The notes below the pieces were generated by a model, which saw only the letters and a list, made by a program, of their open reading frames with translations, did no database searches and was not told the DNA's origin. From NCBI GenBank assembly GCA_964348225.1, contig CAYGBM010000012.1, positions 1 through 30,976 on the forward strand: a DNA stretch of 30,976 bases. The letters are read 5' to 3'. Position 1 is the first letter of the stretch. Each line of letters starts with the position of its first letter. Shown here piece after piece: positions 14,373 through 22,698 of the stretch. The translations under genes and the position numbers were made by a program. The DNA comes from CAYGBM01 sp964348225 (GTDB taxonomy: Bacteria; Patescibacteriota; Minisyncoccia; Minisyncoccales; CG1-02-41-26).

Positions 14373-16061
14373 CTACTTCAGCTCTTTTTCAACATCCCCT
14401 ATTTCTTTGTTGATTCTCTCTTCTGAAGTATCTAAAACCCCTACTATCTTGTCTCTGAGTTCTTTCTCACTTTTGGTAAGGCGCTTCCGCTTGCTGAGCG
14501 CATCAACTTCCTGTTCCACTTCCTTTCTTAATCCATTGAACGATTTTACAACACTGCTCCTTATCTCTCTCGTTTCCTTCTTCATTCTCTTGCGCCAAAG
14601 AGAAATTCTGTACCAGGCATATAAAAACACAATTATCAGCTCAACAACTATAATGATTAGGGCAATCATAATGTTTAAGTAAACTGTTGGCACGCTGCCA
14701 AACCTGAATATAGTTGGCAAGCCTACCAATAGATTAACCTTTGGAGTAGATAAACTTAAAGCTCCCCTGCTGTCTCTTGCTCTGGCCCAAACCTGATATC
14801 TTCCATCCTCTAGGGGATCAATAGGACGAAACGACCATTTGCCTTTCTGGTCAGCCTCTGTTTCGCCAAGCACTGATTCCTTACCTTCTATGTCGGCAAA
14901 AACTTCTATTCTTACGCCAGGCAGGCTTTCTCCTTCCAAAGACAGAGGTTCATCAGCCTCCAAGCTCACCGGGTATTTGGTTATAACAGGGGTTTCAATA
15001 GGCAAAATCTCAATTTCTACTGGCTCTTTGGTAAAATTGCCTGCTTTATCAAAAGCAATTACCTCAACCATATGCTTGCCTGGGGTTTGAGGAGGCAGCT
15101 GGTAAGAGCGATCGTCTGGTAATGTTTCAGTTAAACGAAGGCTGGTTTCTGCATCAACTACTATTTCAAAATAACCTATGCCTGAAAGTTCATCAGAAGT
15201 GTTAAAAACAAGGGACGGCTGAGGGTCTGTGGGTGTTTCTGTCTTAACCTCTACTTTGAAGGAATTTGGAGGGGTGGTATCTATTAAAAGTTTCCATCGG
15301 GCAATTCCTCCCCAGCCGGATTGATTTTTAAATTTAATATGGAAGTACCAAGTACCTTCTTCAAGCCCTTCGTATTGTTTCTGTTCCATTAAGCCATCAG
15401 AAATAGAACCTGGGTCAACAAGAGGCCTTTTATCCAACAGCAAGCTCACCCCAACAACATCAGAAGGCAAAACCCAAGTAAATTTTGGGCTGTTGCTTGA
15501 ATACCATTCTTCTTGTTCAGGGTGAGTGGGAGAAGAAATAATAGGGGCAAGCGGTGCGCCTTCAGCTGGATTTACTATTCTCGGCTGGATAACAAAGCTC
15601 CCAACGCCCATATTCTTTAAAATGTTCGTTCCTTTATAATCAGCAGCCAGCACAGAGCCAGAAGAAAACTTTAAACTGGCTGTTCCAACAGCTCTTGCTT
15701 GAAAGGTTATACTGAAAAGATTGCCAGAAGCTCCCTGAAAGCTTGCTGTTGTTCCTCCTCCAAAACTGATGGTTCCCTCAATATTGGAAAAAGTTGGCTC
15801 AGCGGTCCATAAATGAAAAATGGAGTCGGTCCTTGAAACTGTAATAACTTTAAGTATGCTTGGATTAAAACTTAAAACTCCCTCAGCAGCATTAATGATT
15901 TTGCCTCCGCTGTTTACTTTAATCGCAACGGAAAAAATATCTCCGACCGCATAAACACCTGAAGAAGGGGAAGGATACAAAGAAGCGTCTTGTGCTTTGA
16001 CAAACTGGATTGAACCTAAGAACAATATGAAGAAAAGGCAAAATATAATTGGTTTTCTCAT
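14373..16061 (-). CDS. Membrane-anchored cohesin-domain protein with Ig-like modules (562 residues)
   Basis: Signal peptide (1-23, ending VKAQ). A cohesin-type module (about 25-160) begins LYPSPSSGVYAVGDIFSVAI, with INAAEGVLSFNPSILKV and a later SGSVLAAD stretch, the usual cohesin order. About 300 residues of beta-rich Ig/fibronectin-like modules follow (DTTPPNSF, AFDKAGNFTK, GRYQVWARARDSRG). A transmembrane helix lies at about 462-484, and a 76-residue basic coiled-coil tail faces the cytoplasm. Cohesins bind dockerins, and a dockerin-bearing protein is two genes upstream in the same operon, so this is a candidate surface anchor. No Shine-Dalgarno site at ATG 16061; 51 nt from the previous gene. 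Confidence 0.8.
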   Translation of the reverse strand: MRKPIIFCLFFILFLGSIQFVKAQDASLYPSPSSGVYAVGDIFSVAIKVNSGGKIINAAEGVLSFNPSILKVITVSRTDSIFHLWTAEPTFSNIEGTISFGGGTTASFQGASGNLFSITFQARAVGTASLKFSSGSVLAADYKGTNILKNMGVGSFVIQPRIVNPAEGAPLAPIISSPTHPEQEEWYSSNSPKFTWVLPSDVVGVSLLLDKRPLVDPGSISDGLMEQKQYEGLEEGTWYFHIKFKNQSGWGGIARWKLLIDTTPPNSFKVEVKTETPTDPQPSLVFNTSDELSGIGYFEIVVDAETSLRLTETLPDDRSYQLPPQTPGKHMVEVIAFDKAGNFTKEPVEIEILPIETPVITKYPVSLEADEPLSLEGESLPGVRIEVFADIEGKESVLGETEADQKGKWSFRPIDPLEDGRYQVWARARDSRGALSLSTPKVNLLVGLPTIFRFGSVPTVYLNIMIALIIIVVELIIVFLYAWYRISLWRKRMKKETREIRSSVVKSFNGLRKEVEQEVDALSKRKRLTKSEKELRDKIVGVLDTSEERINKEIGDVEKELK

Positions 16062-16112
16062 TTTGCAAAACTTGATTAAGGGCTGAAAAGTACGTTGAAA
16101 CCCAAATTATTT

Positions 16113-17084
16113 TCAGCTGTTCAAATAGCGCTTGGATTGCCTTCTCACAATTATTATCCACACAGCACTTCCCACTATTAACAAGCCTAAAATTATCAAA
16201 ACTAAAATCTCTCCTAAATTCTTTTTAGATGAAAAAGGGGTTTTTACTTCAACAATTCTTTCGTTGCCAGCTTTGTCAATTGCCTTCACCTTTATTATAC
16301 CTTTTAAATTTTGATCTTGCAAAGCATAGGGGCTCTCAGCCTTTTCCCAATCCCGTCTTCCTTCTTTAACTTCAAAATAATCTATGCCGGTTTGTTTATC
16401 AGTGGTGAAAAAAGAAATAAAATATTTTCCTTCAAAAACAGAGGGGTGCTGGCCAAGCTCTACATCAAAGGGCTCGGGAGGAATGGTATCTTTTGCAAGC
16501 TCTTTCTGCCATTCGTTCTGCGAGCCATCTATCCTTTCAGATAAAAGCCTGAAAACTGCTCCTTTAGTAGAAAGCTGAGCCCTTGTTCCTGCCATGTCGC
16601 TTAAAAGCACCTGGGAGGCATCTAAAAAACTCACCTCAGCTAGGCTTTCTCCTGCTGCTTGTTTAACTGTTTTTGGAACCCTAAATATTACCTTTCCCAA
16701 CAGATTGCTCTCTCCTGGATCCCCGGATACCCTGCCGCAATATTCTCCAGGCATTCCGCCAATCAAAGAAATCTTTCCTAATGCTTGGTCAATGGCTGGC
16801 GGCTTTATCCAAAGAGATAAAATTGATTCGCCTTGGCTAAAATCAACTGCCTCCAGCATATCCTGCTGGAAGCTAAGATGGGCTTCTGCAACATTGATGC
16901 AATCACCTTCAGTATCTATTCTAATGCCAACCAAGAAAGTATCGCCTGGTCTGTGTTCGCCCTCAGTTGGCTCTAGATATAATCTCACTGCCATTGCTGA
17001 CTTGGGCACAGCCAAACAAAAAGTTAAAAAAGCAAGAGTTATAGCTAGAGAAAGAGAATTAGCTTTTGATAATTGTTTTATCAT
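16113..17084 (-). CDS. Second membrane-anchored cohesin-domain protein (323 residues)
   Basis: Signal peptide (about 1-32, ending SAMA). Cohesin-like module about 33-195: VRLYLEPTEGEHRPGDTFLV, then INVAEAHLSFQQDMLEAVDF, and VSFLDASQVLLSD near its end. One Ig-like module follows, with DTIPPEPFDVELG and IDYFEVKEG, very like the corresponding parts of the 562-residue neighbour. A transmembrane helix (about 293-313) and a 10-residue basic tail close the protein. It looks like a shorter paralogue of its downstream neighbour, with one stalk module and no coiled coil. Having two cohesins of different stalk length beside one dockerin protein suggests two anchoring positions; this is inference. Confidence 0.8.
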   Translation of the reverse strand: MIKQLSKANSLSLAITLAFLTFCLAVPKSAMAVRLYLEPTEGEHRPGDTFLVGIRIDTEGDCINVAEAHLSFQQDMLEAVDFSQGESILSLWIKPPAIDQALGKISLIGGMPGEYCGRVSGDPGESNLLGKVIFRVPKTVKQAAGESLAEVSFLDASQVLLSDMAGTRAQLSTKGAVFRLLSERIDGSQNEWQKELAKDTIPPEPFDVELGQHPSVFEGKYFISFFTTDKQTGIDYFEVKEGRRDWEKAESPYALQDQNLKGIIKVKAIDKAGNERIVEVKTPFSSKKNLGEILVLIILGLLIVGSAVWIIIVRRQSKRYLNS

Positions 17085-17116
17085 TTAAGTGTGTTGTTCA
17101 GGCTCTTGAACAAGGA

Positions 17117-18247
17117 TTATCCGGTCCAACAGCATAATAGAATGCTGAAGTCGGGCAAATCTACCACTCCATTTTGGTTTAAGTCGTGCTGGGAACTGGA
17201 CCTCGCCCACCAGCAAAGAAAAATACTAAAATCTGTTAAATTAACCCTGCCATCTTCATTGAAATCAGCATTCAAGCATACGTCTCTTAAAGAAGGAACT
17301 GGCAACCGCACTTTTCCCACACTAAAAGCCAGCGAGTTACCAAAACCGCTGATTTCTTCTGAAGAAATCTGATAACGGGCTCTGGCTGTGTGCAAGCCCT
17401 CTTCAAGTACCTGGGTATCGACCGGTACAAGCCAAGTGCCTATTTCATCGCTTTCAGTCTTTTTTATAATCTCATCAGAGTTTATATGAACCTCTACTTC
17501 AACCTCTGGAACTGTCTGTCCAAAGATATTTAATATGTCACCTTTTTGCAGTTGGGTTTCGCTTAAATCAATAGTGGGCGGCAAAAAAATGCCTCGAACC
17601 GTGGTTATGGCATTAGAGAGAACCCTGAAGGTCAAACTATAAGTAATTGATTTTCTTCCGTCTTGGTCTTTTGCCCATAAACCAAAGGTATAGATGCCAG
17701 GGTTAATATCCGTTATTACCTGCGTGAAATCAGCCCTTGAATCCGCTTCAGCAATTGCCACCCCTTTGCCGTCTTTTAAGATTATAACCTTAGAGCCTGG
17801 GTAAGCCTTGCCCTCGAAAACCAGCCTGGTTTCTACTGGCGGCAGAAATATTCCTCCACCACCAGAAGGAGGCGGAGCTGGTTCTGTTTGGCACGTAGCA
17901 CTGCAGCCATCATCGGCTATATTGTTCCCGTCATCACATGTTTCACCATAGCCTGTCTGCTTTGTCCCATCGCCGCAATAAGCAGCCCAGCCTGTGCATG
18001 TTGTGTTGCAAAACTTATCGTTGGCATTATAAGCATATCTGCCATTATTTGCTCCATCATCACAGGTCTCACCGCCATCCAGAACGCCATTGCCACAAAG
18101 GGTGATAAAAACCGAGGGCTGGAAAGTTGCAGCTAAAGCCCCCTCAAAAATAAAAAAAGGGGGGCTAATTGCAAAACCCCAAACAACTACAAGACAAAAA
18201 GCAACCACTAATATTAGAAAGGCGTTTTTTTTGAAAAAATATATCAT
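17117..18247 (-). CDS. Secreted dockerin protein with Cys-rich DUF4215-type repeats and Ig-like modules
   Basis: 376 residues from ATG 18247. Signal peptide: FFKKNAFLILVVAFCLVVVWGFA. Then two DUF4215-like repeats: CGNGVLDGGETCDDG and CGDGTKQTGYGETCDDG, followed by NNIADDGCSATC. Two beta-rich Ig-like modules follow. The last 55 residues form a type I dockerin: two Ca-binding loops DFNEDGRVNLTD and DLNQNGVVDLPD, each followed by a helix start FSIFL/FSILL and a Trp. No membrane helix follows, so the protein should be released and captured by a cohesin. A GTG at 18310 would add 21 residues and overlap the upstream stop; ATG 18247 gives a cleaner signal peptide. It lies between the Ig-like membrane gene and the two cohesin genes. 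Confidence 0.82.
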   Translation of the reverse strand: MIYFFKKNAFLILVVAFCLVVVWGFAISPPFFIFEGALAATFQPSVFITLCGNGVLDGGETCDDGANNGRYAYNANDKFCNTTCTGWAAYCGDGTKQTGYGETCDDGNNIADDGCSATCQTEPAPPPSGGGGIFLPPVETRLVFEGKAYPGSKVIILKDGKGVAIAEADSRADFTQVITDINPGIYTFGLWAKDQDGRKSITYSLTFRVLSNAITTVRGIFLPPTIDLSETQLQKGDILNIFGQTVPEVEVEVHINSDEIIKKTESDEIGTWLVPVDTQVLEEGLHTARARYQISSEEISGFGNSLAFSVGKVRLPVPSLRDVCLNADFNEDGRVNLTDFSIFLCWWARSSSQHDLNQNGVVDLPDFSILLCCWTG

Positions 18248-18299
18248 AATGCAACAAGCCCAAAAGGCGATATCGGCTAAAGGCAAACAGAAATTCCTA

Positions 18300-19361
18300 T
18301 TATTTTCCACCCCTTTTAATACTTATGCTTTTTTTGGCTCTTGCTGTTGGCTTTTTTCTACTACCTCTTTTAGCCTTTTTTATTGTTTTGGATTTTTTAA
18401 TTGCTTTGTCTTTTTGGCTTTTTTTATTCTTTTTACTCTTATCCTCTTTTTTCTCTTTCCTCACCCTTTCTACTCTAATATTAATGCCAAGCCTCCTCAA
18501 CATTTTCCCCGCCAAGCCAAACTTAATAGACAAAAATCCCCCTATTAACAAAACAACTATCAAAATCCAAGCCCAGATAGGCAAGCCAAAAAACTTTCCC
18601 AGCTGGCCTTTTTCAACTATTTTGAAATACCTTTTTTCTTTTAAAATTGACCTGCCCTGCTTATAAATATCTATCACTGCCCAATATTCGCCAACCTCCA
18701 GCTTAGTAGGCATTTCACCTATTATCTCTCCCTTTCCAAAGGGCTCAATAAAACCTAGATTCACTGCCTCTCCTGTTTCTAAAAGCGTACTTTGGTATTG
18801 GTCGTAAATTTCAAGCAAAACCTTAGAGGGCCGTATCTTGACATTCCCTAAATTCTCAAGCTCTATTACCACCTTTATTGGGCTTTCTTCCTCTATGTCT
18901 GGCACCTTAATCTTTCGGAGCTTGAAATCAGAAAATTCCTCTCCACTCACACGGAGCTTAAGCTGAACTATTGCGCCAGTTAAAATGGTTATTTGACCTC
19001 CACCACCCGTAAGCGCCTTAACCACAATATCTCCTTGGTATGTTTCATAAGCAGCGTCTTTGGGTACCTGCACTGCCACCTGCATCGGGAACTGCCGTTT
19101 TCCTGCAGGAATAGTAAACCTAGTGCCTGGTGTAATGATGAGCCAATCTTGAATTTCTGAGGCTTCTATATCTATTTCTATGTTTAAGGGTTGAAGCGCA
19201 TCTGGCTGAGTTAAAAAAACGGTCTGTTCAAAACGAGCGCCAGGCACCAAGTGGTCGTTCAAAATCAAAGGAGGGCTGACCCCAAAAGCTAAAACTAAAT
19301 CAGCCCCCGAAAACAATAAGAGAAAACAGATTGTCAAAATTAAAAAAATTGTAAACCTCAT
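18300..19361 (-). CDS. Exported Ig-like (DUF916/COG1470-like) membrane protein with polybasic cytoplasmic tail
   Basis: 353 residues from ATG 19361 (a GTG at 19439 would add 26 non-signal residues). Signal peptide FTIFLILTICFLLLFSGADLVLA. The first module (FGVSPPLILNDHLVPGARFEQTVFL ... WLIITPGTRFTIPAGKRQF ... VQVPKDAAYETYQGDIVV in outline) is like the DUF916/NPCBM-associated beta-sandwich. A second module has IKVVIELENLGNVKIRPSKVLL. A transmembrane helix WAWILIVVLLIGGFLSIKFG is followed by about 70 residues very rich in Lys, Arg and Ser, facing the cytoplasm. That tail could bind nucleic acid or acidic partners; nothing shows which. It shares the operon with the dockerin gene downstream. Confidence 0.7.
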   Translation of the reverse strand: MRFTIFLILTICFLLLFSGADLVLAFGVSPPLILNDHLVPGARFEQTVFLTQPDALQPLNIEIDIEASEIQDWLIITPGTRFTIPAGKRQFPMQVAVQVPKDAAYETYQGDIVVKALTGGGGQITILTGAIVQLKLRVSGEEFSDFKLRKIKVPDIEEESPIKVVIELENLGNVKIRPSKVLLEIYDQYQSTLLETGEAVNLGFIEPFGKGEIIGEMPTKLEVGEYWAVIDIYKQGRSILKEKRYFKIVEKGQLGKFFGLPIWAWILIVVLLIGGFLSIKFGLAGKMLRRLGINIRVERVRKEKKEDKSKKNKKSQKDKAIKKSKTIKKAKRGSRKKPTARAKKSISIKRGGK

Positions 19362-19461
19362 TAACAAACAGGATTCCGAGCCACCAAAACTATCCTGGTC
19401 AAATCCCTGTCCAGCCCCAAATTCCTCGGCCAATCTCACCCAAAAGCTCTAAAGTTCTTAT

Positions 19462-20400
19462 TTAGTCATCTATTTTTGCTGCTACCGTAGTTGTCCCGTT
19501 ATAAGTACCAGGTGCTTGACCTCCAGGAATACCAATCCGCCAGTAGATGTCATCTGTTGAAGTTGAAGGGCTGGTGTCGGGCTTTGGCAAAACTATTTCT
19601 AATTCAGTTAGACTGCCGGATAAATCAGTTCCGCTTCCATAGCCGAAAGTGCTTGTTAAGCTATATTCCTGCTGAGCAACCGGAATGTTTTCTGCACCGT
19701 AGGTCATATCTTCTCCAGACAATCTAACATCAAGGGCAACATTGCCAGAGGTTGTGGCTGTGCTGGTTGCAGAATAACTGCTTGTTGCCCCTGGGGCTAA
19801 GCTTCCGTAATCAATACCAGAGACAATAGTTAAAGCAGCAACCGTATTTAGCTCAATAGTCTGGGCGCTGTTGGTAGCTGAGGTGCTGGAAGCTTGGTCA
19901 TCTTCAAGTACCACATAACATTCCCACCATTCTCCAGAATAAGTAGGGGCACTGCCATCCGTTGGTTCAGAATGAAACCAGACATCAACCGTCCAGGTAG
20001 CATAATAGGTATTGCCAGAAGATGAAGTAGCAGAAAGGGTTGCATTTGGGTAGCAGTTATTATTATCAGATGAGCACGTGTTGCCAACCCCTGAACGATA
20101 AACAGTGGCAGTGCTTGAGGTTATAGTATTGCCTCCGTTTTGATCAACAGCAACAAGGGTACAGGTTGCCGTTGTGGTGCCATTCTCATTTATAATGATG
20201 GGGCTCGGAGCTAACTCAACAGAACTAATACTTGGAGCAGAATTGCCAACAGTAACCTGGGGCGTAAAGGTGCTTGTGGTGGCTGCTTCCGCCCCTGGCA
20301 ACTTAGGAGACCCCCAAGAGAAAAAACTTATCCCTATCACCAAAGCAACTAATATCATAAACATTGCCCAGGGCATTGACTTTTTAATTCGTTCTGACAT
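19462..20400 (-). CDS. Exported Ser/Thr-rich surface protein, paralogue of the C-terminal half of the collar-repeat protein
   Basis: 312 residues. An N-terminal membrane or signal helix (WAMFMILVALVIGISFF) ends near GAEAA. Residues 54-312 align throughout with the last 259 residues of the 631-residue neighbour: PSISSVELAPSPIIINENG against PSISSVSLAPSPIILNENG, the block SGEWWECYVVLEDD, and the ending WRIGIPGGQAPGTYNG. The first half looks Ig-like with paired Cys (TCSSDNNNCYPN). The second half (IDYGSLAPGATSSYSATSTA) looks like a SipW/TasA-type or fibronectin-like sandwich. A good AAGGAG site lies 5 nt before the ATG, and an extended -10 lies about 115 nt upstream, giving a leader of about 106 nt. 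It may be an abundant surface or fibre subunit; function unknown. Confidence 0.75.
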   Translation of the reverse strand: MSERIKKSMPWAMFMILVALVIGISFFSWGSPKLPGAEAATTSTFTPQVTVGNSAPSISSVELAPSPIIINENGTTTATCTLVAVDQNGGNTITSSTATVYRSGVGNTCSSDNNNCYPNATLSATSSSGNTYYATWTVDVWFHSEPTDGSAPTYSGEWWECYVVLEDDQASSTSATNSAQTIELNTVAALTIVSGIDYGSLAPGATSSYSATSTATTSGNVALDVRLSGEDMTYGAENIPVAQQEYSLTSTFGYGSGTDLSGSLTELEIVLPKPDTSPSTSTDDIYWRIGIPGGQAPGTYNGTTTVAAKIDD

Positions 20401-20513
20401 TGAATTCTCCTTTTTTGAAATAAAGTTTTTACTTCAGGCCAAAAAACTATTTAACAGGAAGGGCCCAAATGTTCCCGACCTTTTTAAATTTATTTTTATT
20501 TATATCAATTTCC

Positions 20514-20522
20514 ATTATACCA
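20514..20522 (-). promoter_or_regulatory. Extended -10 promoter upstream of the 312-residue surface protein
   Basis: TGG-TATAAT on the minus strand, with no good -35. The predicted start near 20507 gives a leader of about 106 nt, unusually long for this genome, ending in AAGGAG before the ATG. It probably drives the whole downstream surface-protein operon. Confidence 0.6.
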
Positions 20523-20560
20523 TAAAATCATTTTCAAGCCCAATTCTCCCTCTGGGCTTT

Positions 20561-22456
20561 TTAATCAGCCACAGCCACAACCGTGGTCGTGCCGTAATAA
20601 GTGCCAGTTTGCTGTCCGGGGGGAATGCCGATTCTCCAAAGAATATCATCGGTGGAAGTTGAAGGAGCGGTATCAGGCTTTGATAGGTCCACCTCTAAAG
20701 TAACCAAAGAGCCAGTCAGGTCTATTCCGTCTCCATAAGACAGAGAGCTTGTGGCATACTCTTGCTGTCCTACTGGTATAGTATACCCATTGCTTGACAT
20801 ATCAAGTCCAGACAACTTAACATCAATGGCTGCATTGCCAGTGCTTGTTGCAGTAGTTGTTACGCTTGCTGTGCTTGTTGCTCCAGCCCCTAATAAGCCG
20901 TAATCCAAAGAAGAAGTAATAACCAAAGCATTGAGGGTATTCACTTCAATAGTCTCGGCGCTATTAGTGGCTGAATCAGTTTCTGACCCATCGTCCTCAA
21001 GCACTACATAGCATTCCCACCATTCTCCAGAATAGGTAGGGGCACTCGTATCTGTAGGCTCAGCATGGAACCAGATATCCACAGTCCAGGTAGCATAATA
21101 ATTATTGCCTGAAGATGAAGAAGCAAAAAAAGTAATGTTGGGATAACAATTATTATCGTCTTGACCGCAGGTATTGCCAACCCCTGAACGATAAACACTA
21201 GCTGTGCTTGAGGCGATGGTATTGCCTCCCTGCTGGTCAGTAGCTGAAACAGTGCAGGTAGCTGTCGTTGTGCCATTTTCATTCAATATAATGGGAGAGG
21301 GTGCCAAGCTCACAGAGCTGATAGAAGGAGGGTTATTGGCAGGGGCAGAGTATTGGGCAAAAACAGTGTTCCGATAGGGTGGTATATTGGTAGCTGAGCC
21401 AAAAGAAGTAGTGGCTGTATGAATATGGCCAATCGGCGCCCCACTCCCTCCAACTGCTGTATCATTGGCAGTAGATACAGTATCAGTGGTCGCTGCACAA
21501 TCAAAGCCTGTATTTGCATGGCTATGGGTTGAGGTGCCACCTGTTGCACCATAGCCCGTGCTGTCTGCTCTGATAAATTTACTATCATTAATAGCGCTAA
21601 CTTCTGTCCAGTTTACTGGTGGGTCGTCATTAAACATTGCCACCATTCCGTCAGCCAAGGAAGTGGTGGCTGTTGTTTGCATCAAAACAACCTCTATATA
21701 AGGAGGCAGCTGGTCAGCAGGGTCTGTGGTGCCACCAGAAACCGTATGTCTATGATAGACCTGCTCGCCTGTTTTGCTTTTGGTATCACCTGTTGTTGTA
21801 CCAGAAGCACCGTCTAATACAAAAGTAACATTGCTGTGGGTATGTCCTTGAGAAGCACTGCTTTCAGCATTGGAACCGCCTCTGATAATATAGTTATCAG
21901 CAGAGGAATAAAGCTGCCAGTCACCAGAAGGCAAGGTGGTGGTAGTAAAAATCGCTATTACACCAGTAGGTATGGTTGAAGGAGCGTTAGCATAAATTAC
22001 CTTTAACTCATAGTAAGGCGGTAAAGCAAGGGCCCCATCCATTGATTCAGAGCTTATTGAAGGGTGAGTATGAGGGTCATCAGGATAATTGGCGGTGCCT
22101 GCAGGATAATTCTTGCCTGTGCCTGTTGGAGCGCCATGAGAAACAAAACTAATGGTATGGGTATGAGTAGAATCCCCTCCTGTTGAACCATAGCTGCTGG
22201 CGCCCTGAGGAAACCTTTCATAATAGGCATCTCCTCCTGTACAGGAAATACAACTCCAACCCAATGGCGCATCTTCTGCGCCAGCCCAAAATAAAATCAC
22301 ATCACCGCTTCCAGCTTTAACTTCTTCAACTTGAGGCGGCACTGCTGGCTTTTCCAAAACCCTGGGCCAACCAGAAAAAACCCAGCCCGTCATAATTAAA
22401 AAGACAAGGCAGCCTGCCAATAATTTCCCAGAGCAAATTTTTACAATTTTTGGCAT
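20561..22456 (-). CDS. Exported protein with three tail-collar-like repeats and a paralogous C-terminal surface module
   Basis: 631 residues. An N-terminal signal or anchor helix (LLAGCLVFLIMTGWVFSGW) is followed by three repeats of about 105 residues (about 49-155, 156-265, 266-370). Each repeat has the pattern GxVxxF...W, a G-rich loop, paired His (THTHTISF, QGHTHSN, THSHAN), a second His pair or HxH (DPHTHP, VYHRHT, IGHIHT) and an ending LPPY/IPPY plus hydrophobic strand. This is the pattern of phage tail-collar/microcystin-dependent protein domains, where the His pairs bind metal in trimeric fibres. Residues about 373-631 match the neighbouring 312-residue protein. I infer a trimeric adhesive fibre with a shared C-terminal surface module. 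No Shine-Dalgarno site directly before ATG 22456. Confidence 0.78.
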   Translation of the reverse strand: MPKIVKICSGKLLAGCLVFLIMTGWVFSGWPRVLEKPAVPPQVEEVKAGSGDVILFWAGAEDAPLGWSCISCTGGDAYYERFPQGASSYGSTGGDSTHTHTISFVSHGAPTGTGKNYPAGTANYPDDPHTHPSISSESMDGALALPPYYELKVIYANAPSTIPTGVIAIFTTTTLPSGDWQLYSSADNYIIRGGSNAESSASQGHTHSNVTFVLDGASGTTTGDTKSKTGEQVYHRHTVSGGTTDPADQLPPYIEVVLMQTTATTSLADGMVAMFNDDPPVNWTEVSAINDSKFIRADSTGYGATGGTSTHSHANTGFDCAATTDTVSTANDTAVGGSGAPIGHIHTATTSFGSATNIPPYRNTVFAQYSAPANNPPSISSVSLAPSPIILNENGTTTATCTVSATDQQGGNTIASSTASVYRSGVGNTCGQDDNNCYPNITFFASSSSGNNYYATWTVDIWFHAEPTDTSAPTYSGEWWECYVVLEDDGSETDSATNSAETIEVNTLNALVITSSLDYGLLGAGATSTASVTTTATSTGNAAIDVKLSGLDMSSNGYTIPVGQQEYATSSLSYGDGIDLTGSLVTLEVDLSKPDTAPSTSTDDILWRIGIPPGQQTGTYYGTTTVVAVAD

Positions 22457-22498
22457 AACAAAAATTTTTCAAGGCTTCCTCTCAACCCTTGTTTTAAG

Positions 22499-22507
22499 AT
22501 TATACCA
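22499..22507 (-). promoter_or_regulatory. Extended -10 promoter of the collar-repeat gene
   Basis: TGG-TATAAT on the minus strand, about 43 nt before ATG 22456, with only a weak -35 (TTCATC) at the right distance. It repeats the TGG-TATAAT form found before the 312-residue paralogue, so the two genes may be controlled alike. Confidence 0.55.
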
Positions 22508-22620
22508 TTTATTATTCATTAGATGAAAAAAATTATCCACAACTCCAAAGAATAAATTAAAGAATAAACAACAAAGCAAAGCCCTTCTCCCCGCAGCCAA
22601 GACCGTGTCTAAAAGAGTGG

Positions 22621-22680
22621 TTGACATACAATTACTAATTTGTTAACTTATAGTATAAAGGTCGTTCGAAAGATACGACC
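22621..22680 (+). promoter_or_regulatory. nusA promoter and leader hairpin
   Basis: TTGACA (22621-22626) with TAACTT 17 bp later (22644-22649); a TATAGT at 22649-22654 is an alternative -10. The leader then forms GGTCGT (22660-22665) / ACGACC (22675-22680), 18 nt before the ATG. The hairpin could take part in nusA autoregulation, which is known in other bacteria, but no such mechanism is shown here. Confidence 0.5.
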
Positions 22681-22698
22681 TCTATTTATAAAAAAACC

